This document shows, piece after piece, positions 34,162 to 46,266 of a DNA stretch of 64,000 bases. Positions within the stretch are counted from its first letter, which is position 1; each line of letters starts with the position of its first letter. Origin of the DNA: Alopecurus myosuroides. Taxonomy: Eukaryota > Streptophyta > Magnoliopsida > Poales > Poaceae. Under the pieces are notes generated by a model. It was not told where the DNA came from. It saw only the letters and a program-made list of their open reading frames with translations, and searched no databases. The position numbers were made by a program, and so were the translations under genes. The stretch covers positions 235,876,833-235,940,832 of the forward strand of contig CM054060.1 of the NCBI GenBank assembly GCA_028641055.1, written 5' to 3'.

Positions 34162-35492
34162 TGTTGGGAATATGTCCTAGAGGCAATCATGTATGATGTA
34201 ATTCCCACTGTATTCATAAAGTTATTAAGTTGTCCTTGTTTTGAACATCTGATATATGTCATTGAATATGTGATTCGATTGTGGAACTATATATTCATGT
34301 TGTTCATACTAGATTGTCCTTGGTCATTTAGGTTGTGCTGGACACACACCCTAGACTAATGTGAGTGTTGGCTGATGACACGGTTCCACTTGTCATGGGC
34401 ATGGTGATGCCATTCCAACGTTCACGGACTTGGCTAAAGAGTTTAGCAAGTCGGACTGACCCACATTGAGATGCAACGATCAAGTCGTCATTTGCATGTC
34501 TCAATCAATGTAATCCTTAGACCTGAGGTTGTCGCACAATCCGAGTTGTGGATCACCGACTTAGGTTCTGTCAAACGTTGTTCTGTGACAAGGCAACTAT
34601 AAAGGCAGAGTTCGGGTCGAATGAGAAGCAAGCTGCGTGATGTGGATAATCAAGATGGGATTTTGCCCCTCCTAATGGAGAGATATTCTCTGGGCCCTCT
34701 CGAGTGATATGATTCAGGAAGCATGGCCATGCGCGACTCAGTTAAGTGCTAACTGTGTCGATTGACTAAGAGTTAGTCAGATGAATCACATATCACGGAT
34801 CGAGAAGAGAGTTGAGCTATTTAAGGGATGACGATAAATCGCCTATAGCTCGACAAGGTATATCGTGAGGCAAAAAGGACTAAGATGAATATCACATTGA
34901 AAGGTATGTCGTCATGACTCAATGGTACTTGGGAGTTGGCACGTTCTGCTAGGAGCCGCTACCGATTGATCGATTGGGAGTTGGACTCCAATCGTGTCCA
35001 AGTCGCCATGAGCCTGCAGGGTCGCACACTTAAGAGCGGGAGCAAGTATTGGTTGGGTTGGACCCGAACCGGAAATGGACTGAGTTAGTGAGTCGGACTC
35101 ACAGAGGGAATGGGCCACAAGTGTTGTGCAGCCCATTACCATACGCTATATAAAGAGGGGCGCATGTTGCCCAACGGGCACGTGAGTTCACTCTCCCATG
35201 CGTTGGGAACCCTAGCCCCACTCAGTCCAGCCGCCGCACCGGACCTAGCAGTCCGCCGTCGGAGCTCCTCCTCGTACGTGTGGATACCGGCAGAGGTGCT
35301 GTACGTTCAGCACTTCGACGTTCGAGGGATTGGATCGGCCGGATCGGATCGTGGGACTGCACTGCCCCGACGCGCTGCATCGATAATCCGCACCTGCGCG
35401 TCTAGTGGTAATACTCGTGGCCTTCTACCTCGGCTAGATCTTGGGAGTACCGCGTAGGAAAAGTTTTTCGTTTATCTCTACGCGTCCCAACA
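34162..35492 (+). mobile_element. Solo LTR of a copia element
   Basis: 1331 bp, TGTTGGGAATATGTCC...GCGTCCCAACA, terminal inverted repeats TGTTGGG/CCCAACA. The TSD tagcc is perfect on both sides (34157-34161, 35493-35497). It contains the GGGCCCTCTCG block of Triticeae copia LTRs and a tatataaag TATA box near 35148. No internal domain, so it arose by LTR-LTR recombination. It separates the TATA box of the element 2 antisense gene from its transcribed region. Confidence 0.93.
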
Positions 35493-35661
35493 TAGCCGCC
35501 TCGGGCCCTCCGGTTTAACCTTCCGCTCTCTCATCTCCCTCAAGACCCCTGCGCCATTGCCACAGAGCTCAAGTTCGTGAGAGTGAGCAGAGTTCGTGCG
35601 ACCGCACCTTCCCCGGAAAAACGCCATCGGAGGATCCGGATCCTCGTCGCGCCGCCCAAGC

Positions 35662-38600
35662 ATGACCACCGGAGAATCACCCCGCGCTACGGAGGAGAGC
35701 TCCGTCGCCCTCGATAGCGACAGTATCATCAATGACATAGGCCCGCAGATGGACTCTCCCGGCCGCACCACCGCGAGCGCGCCGGAAGTAAACACCGGCA
35801 ACTTGGCCCGTGGGGATCTTCCTCCTGCGGCCGAGAACGCGTCGTCGTCATCTGCCGCGCCAACCCCGCCTCTCACCACCGAGCCAGTGGAAGAAAAACT
35901 CGCTCGCGGTGGCGAGGAGATCGCCGCCACGGGCGTCGGAGCGGAAGAAGACACAGAGGAAAACTCCGGGAATTGGAGCCACTGAAATGTGGTTCCATCC
36001 CTTCTTCCGATAATGGAGAAGGAAGGGCTCATCCGGAAGGGAAAATGGCGGTACGAGGAGGAAGACTCCGAGCCATCGCCGAAAGCCGGAGAAAGGGTTC
36101 TCCTCACCTCTCACATTAGTAGAGGTATGGGATTTACGCCTTCTGTCTTCTTCCTCTAAGTCCTAAACCACTACAACATCCAACCTCATAACCTTCCTCC
36201 CAACTCCATTCTTTATCTAGTCGGGTTCCAGGCCCTCTTTGAAGGGTATCTAGGAATAGAACCTAGGTTAGATTTCTCGCAGTATTGCTTCGGGGTGAAG
36301 CGCAACCCCTATGAGGGCGCTCTCCTCACCTGCGGGACCATCTCCTTCACCCTGCGTAGGTTTAGGGAGGATTGGTTTCCGAAAATCAAAACCTCTGAAT
36401 CCATCAAATTTTGGACGGGTTCCTTGTTTACCACGAAGATGTCCCGTTTCCTGCAAAGGAAACGGGCATTCCCCCTTTCACCAACTCTGCTGCCACTCCC
36501 CAGGATAACTGGGCAGTGGACGCAGTCCAATCTTTGTCGGATGATCTGATGAGAATCAAACGGCGCATCGCAAAACTCGTATCCTCCTCTCCTCCTCTCA
36601 CTGGCACCGACACAGTTCTGTGTTGGTTCGGGAGACGCATCCAGCCATTGGCTTATCGCGGAACCCGGATTTTGTGTGACTATACGGGCTCGGAGGATGC
36701 AATGAGGGGAACAGACAAAGCGTTCTCTAAGAGGGACTTCAAGAAGCGCGTAAATCATATGGTCGCTACTCGCGACCAGTACGAAGAAAGCCGAGAAACA
36801 TATCACGAGGGAAATCCAGCTCCAAAGGTAACATTTTTCTTCTTTGGGCAATTTCTCGGATTTTATCTTTCTCAGATTTCTAACTTAGCCAAATTTTGTG
36901 CTTTTTCCACAGCTGTCCGATCTCACTGATGAGGATCTTGCTACCGACGCCGAGTTGGACGCAATGCGTGCCAACTTTGCAGGCGGACGGAAATGCAAGA
37001 AGCCATCCACTTCTCAAGAAGTGGTTGAACTTGACGGAATTCCCGTCGCTACTTCCACGTAAATCATCCGGGTTTCTCTTTTCTCTGCTTTTTATCGCAA
37101 GAATTTCTTTTCTTTCTCGGCATTCTAAATTCTCGGATTTTTCCTTTCTAGCTTGGCTCCAACAACATTGAAGCCAAAATGCCGAAAGAAATTGAAGTAT
37201 GTTGCCCAGAGAGGGACACAGCCTTCTCCTGCTGCTGCTCCCGACACTCCGGTCGCAGCCGCGGAGGAAAACTTGGGTGTCAGGGAGGAGGAAACCCTGC
37301 AGACCAGCCAGCCCATTGCGCCGGAAACGGACGCGAGGGAAAGGGCGGTGGAGCCGGAAGTTGGGGGTCCCTCCAGAGTTCCTCAGGAGGAGCCAATCCC
37401 CAACTATGACCCGCAGTTCAAGGTAAAACAAGAGGAACATTTTGAGGAACATGGACATATTCATCCATGGGTGACAAAGTTCTTTGCTCCAGCTCCTTTA
37501 ATCCGTCCTTGGCCGCAAGGCGGACTTATTGTTAGGAATAACTTCGTGTTTTCGCCTCGGCAGATTATCCAAGATGGCCTTTGCCACGTTGGAATTCTCT
37601 TTGCCGAGTATGCAAAGGAATTCAACGAGAACTTGTCGAGTCTTCAACGGATGAGCCAGGTAATATCTCTAGCCCCCAAGCATTTTGCCAAAAGTATACT
37701 TTTTGACTTAATGCTTTCATCATTTCCTTGCTTGATTTTTGACTTAAGCGCTTTTCTTCTTTTCCGTGTTTCAGCAAACTGCTAAAAACATTAACATGGA
37801 AATTTTCAGCAAGCTTACCATCAAGAATAAGGAGGTGAAAACTCTTCTTAGTATTCTTGAAGATAAGGACCCGGAGCTGGCCTCCGTTCAGCAAAAGCTG
37901 GATGATTCAGCAGGTATTTTTTCTCTGCTGCTGTTTAGAATTTTTTCGAGTTTTAACTCTTCATTCTACTTGGTTTTCAGCTTCTTTGGCGAAATCCAAA
38001 CAAATTGCTGAAGATGCTGGCAATGCTGAGAACCTCCGCAAGGAAAACATGGAACTTCACAAGATCAATGTGAAGATCCAGAAGGACCTGGAGGCCAGCC
38101 AACTAGCTGTCAGCATTGCCGAGTCCAAGGCCTCCAACCAGGCTGAGAAGGACAAAGCCACCATCGGGGACCTAGGAAATGCCCTGAACCAGCGCCCGGA
38201 GGAAGGCACAGAGATGGATCGGATTCTCGGTAAGTTTTTTAACTTTTACCGGATTTTTCTTTTTTCGTTCTTCTGTTTTCCCTAACTTTCTTTTATTGAT
38301 TGAAACAGAAGGTAGCCCCCAACTTACCCGGATTGAAAGAATCCGGGATTTCAAGAAGGTCTTCACCACACTTAAAGCTGCGGGGATGTTACTTATCAAT
38401 AAGTACATTCCCGACAAAGTGGGAGAGTTCTCGGAAGTCGGTAAACTTCCGGAGGCAATCGTGGAGGTGGCGAACCGCAAGGAATCGTGGTTTCGCTCCG
38501 CGGCTCGCGGTGGTTCGCGCATGGCCCTTGGGATCATGCGTACGCATTATACCACCGTCAAGTCTTGGCGCATGGCGTCAGGTATCCATCAAGGATACAC

Positions 38601-38763
38601 AGACGTGCACCGGGCCAACATCTTTGACGCTGTCAAAGGCCATGCCACCAATATAGCCAACATGGTGAACATCTTCACCTTCTACCCCGAGGAGGAAATT
38701 CCGACAACTCCTGAGGAGTCCAGCAGCGAGGATGAAGACTCAGATCCCAAAGAAGCTGCTTGA
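35662..38763 (+). pseudogene. Antisense intron-containing gene of element 2 (Transposase_28-like, broken)
   Basis: Exon 1 35662-36827, exon 2 36913-37058, exon 3 37152-37659, exon 4 37775-37913, exon 5 37981-38229, exon 6 38309-38763. Introns are GT...AG and phases join correctly from exon 2 on. Exon 1 encodes a Ser/Ala/Glu-rich start and then the domain of plant putative gypsy-type transposon proteins (VLNHYNIQPHNLPPNSILYLVGFQALFEGYLGI...KRNPYEGALLTCG). Exon 5 is a coiled coil and exon 6 ends in an acidic tail. Breaks: in-frame TGA at 35983, TAA at 36157, and a frameshift near 36425. Promoter displaced by the solo LTR. Role unknown; convergent with pol. Confidence 0.8.
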
Positions 38764-39377
38764 GTCCTGGGTAGAAGATAGGAAAAATAGAATCATTACT
38801 ATTCTTTCAATGTAATATTCATTGTGATGCTATCTATCATTTGTATAAACAAGTACTCCGTTTTTGCAGTTTGATTTATAAATCTTTGCAAGTTTCCCGG
38901 GTTTTAATTCCTTCGCCTTCTAAGCTCTCTGGCTTATATGCTTTAACTGTCCTTAGTGTTTGAAATGGCTCAATAGTACTTAATCTTCACGCCAAGTGAC
39001 TGGGTATAACCGATCAGTCAAAACTTAGAAACATGGATTGTACTAAGGCATTTTTACTTACTAATTTCAGTGACCCAACACATAAACAATCAGATAATAC
39101 TTAGAGATAATTAAGGAATTGTAAAATTGTATGAAACTCAGGCACGCGGGCACAATCTGGGTTTCCTTAAGCCTCCTTAGGCTGAAAAGCATTCAGTTTT
39201 ATAACTCCAAGCATGTAGGCACAATTCGGGTTAACATTGAGTATTTTGAAAGATCATTGGGAAATAGATAAGACGGACTTATGCTTTGTATGAAAACAGA
39301 TAAAACATGAATGCATGAATTCCGACAACTTTATTTCATGATCTCAAATATGTTTACATAGAAATTGAACTAAGTGT
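38764..39377. other. Convergent spacer between antisense gene and pol, element 2
   Basis: Non-coding, well conserved with 11847-12443 of element 1, including the twice-repeated gcacaat-t-gggtt motif (near 39148 and 39218) and cttaatcttcacgccaagtg. It should hold both polyadenylation regions. Confidence 0.6.
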
Positions 39378-39900
39378 AGAAGGGACGTAACTGCTGAATG
39401 CTCCAGGGTATTTTTGTCTCTCCTGGTTCGACATCTATCTTCCTCTTTATTTTGCGATTCGGACGCTTGGGATCATCTTCTGTGTCTCGAATATCTACAA
39501 GATAATAAGATCCATTTTCATAGCCTTGCTAATGACAAATGGTCCCTCCCAGACTGGGGCTAACTTGTGCTTCCTTTCTTGCACCAATCTTAGCACTAGG
39601 TCACCTTCTTTGAAACATCGATGCCTGATTTTCCGACTATGGTAGCGTCGTAATCCTTACTGATAAATGGTGGACCTTTGAAGCGCAATGTCACGTTCTT
39701 CTTCTAAAAGATTGACGCCATCCTGTCGTGCGCTTTTGGCATCCGATTCATCGTAAGCCTGCACTCTTGGGCTATCGTGGAGCATGTCCGTTGGAAGCAT
39801 TGCTTCTACGCCATAGACCAAGAAAAACGGGGTTTGCCCTGTTGATCTATTTAGCGTCGTTCGAATAATCCAAAGCACGGAAGGAAATTCCTCTACCATG
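39378..39900 (-). pseudogene. Integrase C-terminus and pol tail, element 2
   Basis: 39899-39657 reads VEEFPSVLWIIRTTLNRSTGQTPFFLVYGVEAMLP up to a stop after STIYQ. The remaining tail (EGDLVLRLVQERKHKLAPVWEGPFV) lies in shifted frames down to the ancestral stop near 39378. A frameshift also separates it from the core domain at 39893. Confidence 0.8.
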
Positions 39901-41233
39901 CTCCAGCTGCTCTATGAAGAGGAGATTCGAGTCTTGGGCGTATTCCCTGCGGGATTGAGCTATTCATTCTTTCAAGCTGCCCATTGGATTGTGGGTGAGC
40001 CACAGATGCAAGATCTAGGCGTTTTCCCGTTTGTCGGCAATATTTTGCCAACTCTCCAATAGAGAAATTTGTCCCGTTGTCGGTGATTATGCTGTGTGGA
40101 ACGCCGTATCTCATGACTACGTCAATGATGAAGTTTCTGGCAGTCACACCGTCAAGTTTCTTGATGGGTTTCGCCTCCACCCACTTGGTATACTTATCCA
40201 CTGCAACGAGTAGATGCGTAAGTCCGCCTCTTGCAGTTTTGAATGGTCCCGTCATATCTAGCCCCCCGACCGCGAACGGCCATGTTATAGGGATAGTTTT
40301 GAGTGCTTGAGATGGCATATTCATCTTCTTGGCGTAATACTGGCATCCGACACATGTGTTTACTATGTGTTCAGCGTCTGTCTTGGCTGTGAGCCAAAAA
40401 AAATCTGCACGGAATGCTTTTTTGACTATGCTTTTTGATTGAGCATGATGTCCGCAATCTCCTGCGTGGATTTCTTGCAATATTTCTCGTTCTTCCTCTG
40501 GTGAAATACATCGCTGAAAAATTCCGATAGTGATGCGCTTATACAGGCAACCATTGATTACCGTGTATCCTTTGCATCGGCGATGTATCTGCCTTTGCAA
40601 GACCTCGTGTGCTCCATCCGGGAACTTCTGATCAACTAAGAAGTTTAAGTATGGAATCGTCCAATCTGGGTTAACGAGCAGAACTTCAATTGACTCGGAA
40701 TCGAGAGGATAATCAATATCTCCACCTTTGATCGATGGTTCGTGCAAGTGTTGGACAAACACACCAGGTGGTAGGGTTCTCACTCTTTCCGACCCCATGC
40801 GGGCTAATGCATCCGTGTTCAAGTTTTCTTCCCTTTTAATATGTAGTACTTCAAATCCAAGTAAGCAAATGGCAAACTCGTCCACCGTTCTCCAGTATTC
40901 GGCCATGATGGGGCTTTTGGCGTCCCATGTTTGGTTTAGCCGATGTTGTACCAAATCCGAGTCACCATAACATAGTACGCATTTGACACCTATTTCTTTT
41001 GCAACATGCAAGCCATGAAGCAATGATTCGTATTCTGCCACGTTGTTACTGGCGTTGAAGTTTATCTGTAATACATAGTCCATAATGTCACCTTTTGGGG
41101 ATTTTAGCACTACACCAGCTCCAACGGCTTCCTTCATCTTGGATCCATCAAAGTGCAAGACCCAGTATTCCGACTCCGGCATTGATGTGTTATCCATTGC
41201 TTCTGTCCAATCAGCAACAAAATCTGCCAACAC
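39893..41233 (-). pseudogene. Second RNase H and integrase core, element 2
   Basis: An open frame of 446 codons. RNase H: YWVLHFDGSKMKEAVGAGVVL (first Asp), NNVAEYESLLHGL (Glu), CYGDSDLV (Asp), then NTDALARMGS. Integrase: CGHHAQSKSIVKKAF and CVGCQYY (HHCC), then GGLDMTGPF, ITDNGTNFS and NGQLERMNS for the D, D and E. Two consecutive RNase H-type domains are the hallmark of the Tat lineage. Open in itself but cut off from RT by a stop near 41234 and from the tail by a frameshift at 39893. Confidence 0.87.
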
Positions 41234-41257
41234 CTAGGATTTAATTGATGTCCGAGG

Positions 41258-42538
41258 TTAGTACTTAATGTCGAACGCAGCTAGCTCAATGCCCCATTTG
41301 GCTACTCGGCCTGTTGCGTCCGCATTGTTAATGATATCCCCTAGTGGTGCTTTGCTTGCCACTGTTATGGAATGTCCTTGGAAATAATGGCGGAGTTTTC
41401 TAGATGCGAAAAACATGCCATATGTCAGCTTTTGATAATGTGGGTACCTTTGTTTTGACTCGGATAAAACTTCGCTAACATAGTATACTGGATGCTGATC
41501 TGGTATATTTTGTTCTTCTTTCTTCCTTTCCACAATTATCACAGCGCTAATAACCCTGTTTGTTGTTGTAAGATATAGTAACATGGGTTCTTCGTCTTTT
41601 GGGGATGCCAAAATCGGTGCTTTCATCAAGGTTTCTTTCAGCTGGGTTAATGATTTGTCCACCTCGTCTGTCCATTCAAATTTGTCGGATTTCTTCAACA
41701 ATTTGTATAATGGCAGAGCTTTATCTCCTAGCCGGTTTATAAACCTGCTGACTGCGGCTGCAGAACCCGTCAATCTTTGTACATCTTTTAAACACGTAGG
41801 CTTTGTGATTTTCAAGATTGCCTTGATCTTTTCCGGGTTTACTTCTATTCCTCTATGAGAAACGATAAAACCCAGAAGCTTTCCCGAGGGAACCCCGAAT
41901 ACGCACTTTAATGGATTCAACTTCATTTTGTAAGTGCGGAAATTTTCGAAGGTTTCTCGCAGATCTTCAAGGAGTGTGCCCTTTTCCTTGGAAACTACGG
42001 CAATTTCATCCACGTAAATGTGGACATTTTTGCCGATTTGACTATGCAAGTAACATTGCATGCAACACTGGTATGTAGCACCTACATTCTTCAGGCCAAA
42101 AGGCATGTTTATGTAATAGTATGTTCCATACGGGGTTATGAAGGAAGTTTTGATTTGATCTTCCTCCTTCATACGTATTTGATGGTATCCGGAATAAGCA
42201 TCCAAAAAGCATAAAAGCTCGGAGCCAGCATTGGCATCTATTATTTGATCGATTCGCGGTAATGCGAACCTATCTTTTGGACACAATTTGTTCAAGCCGG
42301 TGTAATCTATACACATCCTAAGAACAGTATTGTCTTTCTTCGGGACTAATACTGGGTTTGCAGACCTATCAGTATGTATAACCTCCCGGATGAAATCAGC
42401 TGCTAAAAGCCGGATAATTTCCTTGCCTATAGCCTTCCGTCTTCTTCCATCAAACCGACGGAGACCTTGTTTGACGGGTTTTGAATCTGGAATTACTTTC
42501 AATTGATGCTCAACAAGTTCCCTGGGTACTCCCGGCAC
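41258..42538 (-). pseudogene. Reverse transcriptase and first RNase H, element 2
   Basis: An open frame of 426 codons: VKQGLRRFDGRRRKAIGKEI, SANPVLVPKKDN, MCIDYTGLNKLCPKDRFALPRID, LLCFLDAYSGYHQI, MPFGLKNVGATYQ, then the active site HIYVDEIAVVS, KLLGFIVSHRGIEVN, and an RNase H with QHPVYYVSEVLSESKQRYPH. The catalytic box is YVDE instead of YVDD, so polymerase activity should be lost. Copies genomic RNA to cDNA in intact relatives. Confidence 0.87.
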
Positions 42539-42601
42539 GTCCGCAGGACACCAGGCAAAAATATCCCAGTTCTCACGGAGAAACTCGATGAGCGCGCTTT
42601 C

Positions 42602-43400
42602 CTATTTGTCGGTCATCCCTGACCCCACTACGACAAATTTTGTCGGATCTTTGAGGTTTAGGATAACCTGTCTTGTATTCTCGGAAGCTTTGAAGCTATC
42701 TGCTGGCTTCCGACTTTCTTTTCCTATTGGCATTTCCATCGGCGATACTTCCTTTGCCAGCTCTTTCAATTCCTCCTTTGCTATTACTTTTTCGGCGCAA
42801 AGGGTGTTTCCTTTTTCCAGCTCGTTTGCCAATTTGAAGTCTCCCTATATGGTGATTACTCCTCGCTTTGGCCCTGGCATCTTCAGCTTGTTATAAATAT
42901 AACATGATCTTGCCATGAATTTGGCAAAAGGTGGACGTCCGAGTATTGCATGGTATACACTTTCGAACGACACCACCTCGAATGAGATTTTTTCCTGTCG
43001 GAAATGTTCTTTTTCTCCAAAGGTTACATCTAGGGAAATTTTTCCTAGGGAATGTGCTTGTCTGCTAGGAACGATGCCGTGGAAACGTATGTTGCTGTGT
43101 TTAAGCTGGGTCTCGGAGATTCGCAGATGCTTCAGTGTATCCAGATACAAAATATTGATACTGGATTCTCCATCCATCAGCACTCTCTTTAGCCTAGTGT
43201 TTTGAACAATAGGGCTTACAATTAGAGCTTGTGTGCCGGCTTCTGGGATATTTCCGGGATGATCTGACTGATCCCAGGTGATTGGCGTATTGGAGTACTT
43301 CAAGAATTTGGGCGTTGGTGGGACAACCGCATTTATTTCTCGAATTGTTCTCTTTGCCTGTTTTGCTGAGGGAGTTGCCAGGAAAGTTAGGTTGCATTCT
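42602..43400 (-). pseudogene. Protease region, element 2
   Basis: 43303-42845 contains KRVLMDGESSINILYL, where the usual DGGSS active site reads DGESS, and LGRPPFAKFM. A stop after GVITI separates it from 42832-42602 (ELEKGNTLCAEKV...), the linker towards RT, which itself ends in a stop. Processing protease in intact relatives. Confidence 0.82.
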
Positions 43401-44254
43401 CCATCAACTCTCGGGAATTTTGGTTTTCCTTTTCGCTGTTGTTCATGGATTTTTTCACCACTGTCCGATTCACTGTTTTCTTTTTCAGCTTTTGGCTTTT
43501 GCTTGGAGAATTACCTCTTGGAGTTCTTTCCTTTGTTCCCGAATCCCGCAGTTCCCTTCATATGTTTGTTGAGGCGACACTGCGCATTTGTATGGGTAGG
43601 CTTCCCAAATTGCGAATGGTGGACACAGTTTTCCGACTTAATTGTTTCCCACTCTTCCTTAGAAGGTTATGTGCTTCTTCCTTTCTATTTACCGCTAGTA
43701 TCCTTTCCAAAGGTTAAATTTACTTCTTTAGGTTTTGTCTGCGCTTCCGGAGTAGTCTTCTTTTTAGAACGAGGCATCTTTTTGGCCTGAACCAAAGCAT
43801 CAATATTTCCACCTCTCGCTCTGATGTCATCTTCGGCCGCTGCGTGCTCATTGGAGGTAGTAAGCATAGATCCGAGATCGTTGTGCTCCTTTGAACCAAC
43901 CATGAACGGTACGAGGCCGGGTTTTAGTCCATTGATGAAAGCATGCATTGCTTGTACATCACTTACTCCAGAGCAGCTTTTTTTAATTGTTGTCCATCTT
44001 GATATAAAGTCGACATATGACTCGTCTTCAAATTGGACGCAGCGGTTTAACTGGTTGATGCTCTTAGGGCATTTGTATGTACCCCGGAAGTGCTGAACGA
44101 ATACTCTAGCCATGTCATCCCAGCAATCCACTGTTCTTGACGGAAGCCCGCTAATTAAATCTTTGGCTCCATCCAGCAACATTAGGGGGAGGAAATTCAC
44201 TGCTTCCAGGTCTGTCTCTTTGTTGATCTGAACGGCAGTATAGTAATCTGAGAG
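43401..44254 (-). pseudogene. Gag capsid core and zinc-knuckle region, element 2
   Basis: 44200-43685 holds the gag core (FLPLMLLDGAKDLISGLPSRTVDCWDDMARVFVQHFRGTY...). After a stop at 43685 the frame continues with ENCVHHSQFGKPTH..., the modified C-x2-H...C knuckle, and basic linkers. A stop near 44255 also separates it from the upstream part. Confidence 0.8.
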
Positions 44255-45346
44255 CTATGTATCCGGGTTTGTACTTCTGGTATACTTTTGGTAAATTGGA
44301 GCAACTTTGGCAAAGCCAGAATGTAGAGTTATCCTTCGGATCCTGTCAGTAAAACACTTAGGTCCAAAGTATAGATCATCTCTTTCCGCCTTATCGACGT
44401 GTGTGGAATATCTGCCGGCTGAATGGACAGAAGGGGATCTGCTCCTTTCTGGCCCATTGTTACGTGAATGCGCTCTTCCGGGATTATCCCTATTTCGTCC
44501 CTTATCGTGTCCTTTGGAATGAGGCGGAGTTCTACTCCTTGGCCTTTCTTTATTCCTAGGAGGAGTACGGAATCTCTCACATCTATGAGGATTTTCATGT
44601 CTTCCGGCTTTTTCAGCTGGGCGTCTCGGAGGTGGCATCATTTTTCCGTCTTTCCGGTTTTGTTCCTCCCGATCTTTATGGTCATGGGGTATATTTCCGC
44701 CTTTCGGCATATGGGATCCCGTTCTGGACGCTTCATCCCTATTGTCCGGGATTTTCTTGTCCTTCTTAGGATCTCCTTTCTTGTCCTTAGAATCGCCTGA
44801 ATCTCCAGGTTCTCTAGGTCCAGGTGCTCCAGTGGAACAAGTGGCAGTTTTGCATAGGGCCGAGTCGTCATGCAACTTCCCTGATCTTGCCTGACCTCGC
44901 TGTTGCTGTTGCAGTCTTTTACCCAGGAAAGCATACACTCCCTGCAGCTTTTCGTCTTTGGAATACAGATCATCATTAAGGATGGCGAATGCGGCTTCCG
45001 CGTTTTCGGCTGTGGTCTTGTAGATGCGTTCGCCCTCAGCGTTTACGCCGTCCACCCGTCGTTGCCAGGAAAGGTTTTGCAACCGTTCTTTTGCTGGCAG
45101 TACATCCGGCTTTGCGATTACATGTAATCTCGTGGGTTTTATCCCGGACATATTCCGTCTTTCGAATTCTTCAATTTTCTCCTGCTTTGCTTTAATAGTA
45201 GCTTGGGCTTTGAGGTGATTTTCTTGCAATCGGAATAGTTGTTGTTGTTGCCGCATAATGGCTTGCCTTCTGGCTTCCAGCACTTCCGGTGGCTCGTATG
45301 GTCCGACCGGGGTTTTGATCAGATCGATCTCGTCCTGTTCCGACAA
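44255..45346 (-). pseudogene. Gag middle segment: coiled coil and Arg/Ser/Pro-rich region, element 2
   Basis: 363 codons: a Gln/Glu/Lys coiled coil (MRQQQQLFRLQENHLKAQAT...), then NLSWQRRVDGVNAEGERIY, then a basic RS/PR-rich stretch (RRPAEKAGRHENPHR..., RSRTPPHSKGHD), probably RNA-binding. It ends in a stop at 44255 that the family would not normally have, since the capsid core continues directly downstream. Confidence 0.75.
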
Positions 45347-46229
45347 TTCAGGAACATGGATTTATTTATTTTTCTTCTCCACAGGTGTGACCCCACTTGC
45401 TCCTCCTGCTTCCAGGTTTTGGTTAGCATTATCTGCCAACTTTTTCTTCTGGAGTTTCTTGGCAGTCTTCTTTTTCTTCTTGGAAGAGGGAGGCTTTTTT
45501 CAGGTTCTTCTTCTGTCAATTCTTTGACATCAGGATAGATGGGACTGGTTTCGCCATCCTCTCTTTCCTCATCTGGTGGAGGTGTTTTGGGGTCTTCGTC
45601 GTCTTCGGCATCCGAGTTATCAGTCGGTTTTTCCATAAGTACTTCATGGAAGCCCCCTGCATAGATTTAACCTTTTTTTCGAAAGCTTCTTCATCTTCAT
45701 CTTCTGAATCTATGTCTTAAGATCCAGGTTCCGACTCCAATCTTGCCTCTATGGCAGCTAGTACGGAGTCAGCTTCCGAGTTCAATGTTCCATTGGCGGG
45801 TGTCGGATCTTCCATTGGCTCTGTAGGATTGTTATTTTCTGCCTTTTCCACGGGATTAGTTACTTCCGTGTTTTCAACGACCTCGGATTGCACCATGTCA
45901 ATGAAGTGAGATCTGAATGCACGCATCTCCAAAGAGGCAGCAAATTCAGGGTTTTGGTGATCTGAGCAAAATCCGGTATCATAGTTTTCTTCAACTGGGT
46001 ATAGGGCGGGTGGGATAAATTTGCTTCCACCACAGAATCCCATTGCTTCTGCAGTTAATCCGATAAAGATATTTGCACATCCAATCGGTAAAAAGCAGGC
46101 CCTTACCAGATGATTCTGTGCTGGCATGTATGATCCATTGTCGAGGAAGCGCCCAACGTCGTTGTCGAATTCCAACCTTCCGACAGTTATGGTACTACCG
46201 ATTCCGCCGAGTATCCCCGATCGAAACAT
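45319..46229 (-). pseudogene. Gag N-terminus and acidic region, element 2
   Basis: Starts with ATG at 46229 shortly after the primer site (MFRSGILGGIGSTITVGRLE) and reads 170 codons to a stop at 45717, where a Glu codon of the element 1 copy has become TAA. The acidic region then continues in shifted frames (NSDAEDDEDPKTPPPDEERE) to 45319. Confidence 0.8.
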
Positions 46230-46245
46230 AACGCCTGACGTCGTT

Positions 46246-46264
46246 GGCCCCACGGTGGTCGCCA
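46246..46264 (-). promoter_or_regulatory. Primer-binding site of element 2
   Basis: Minus strand tggcgaccaccgtggggcc, two bases after the LTR end. One base differs from the tggcgcccaccgtggggc form usual in the Tat lineage. Confidence 0.82.
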
Positions 46265-46266
46265 AC

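Noticed and set aside
35110..35457. Plus-strand frame of 115 codons as a gene
   Set aside because: It lies wholly inside the copia solo LTR with perfect TSD and matches nothing recognisable.
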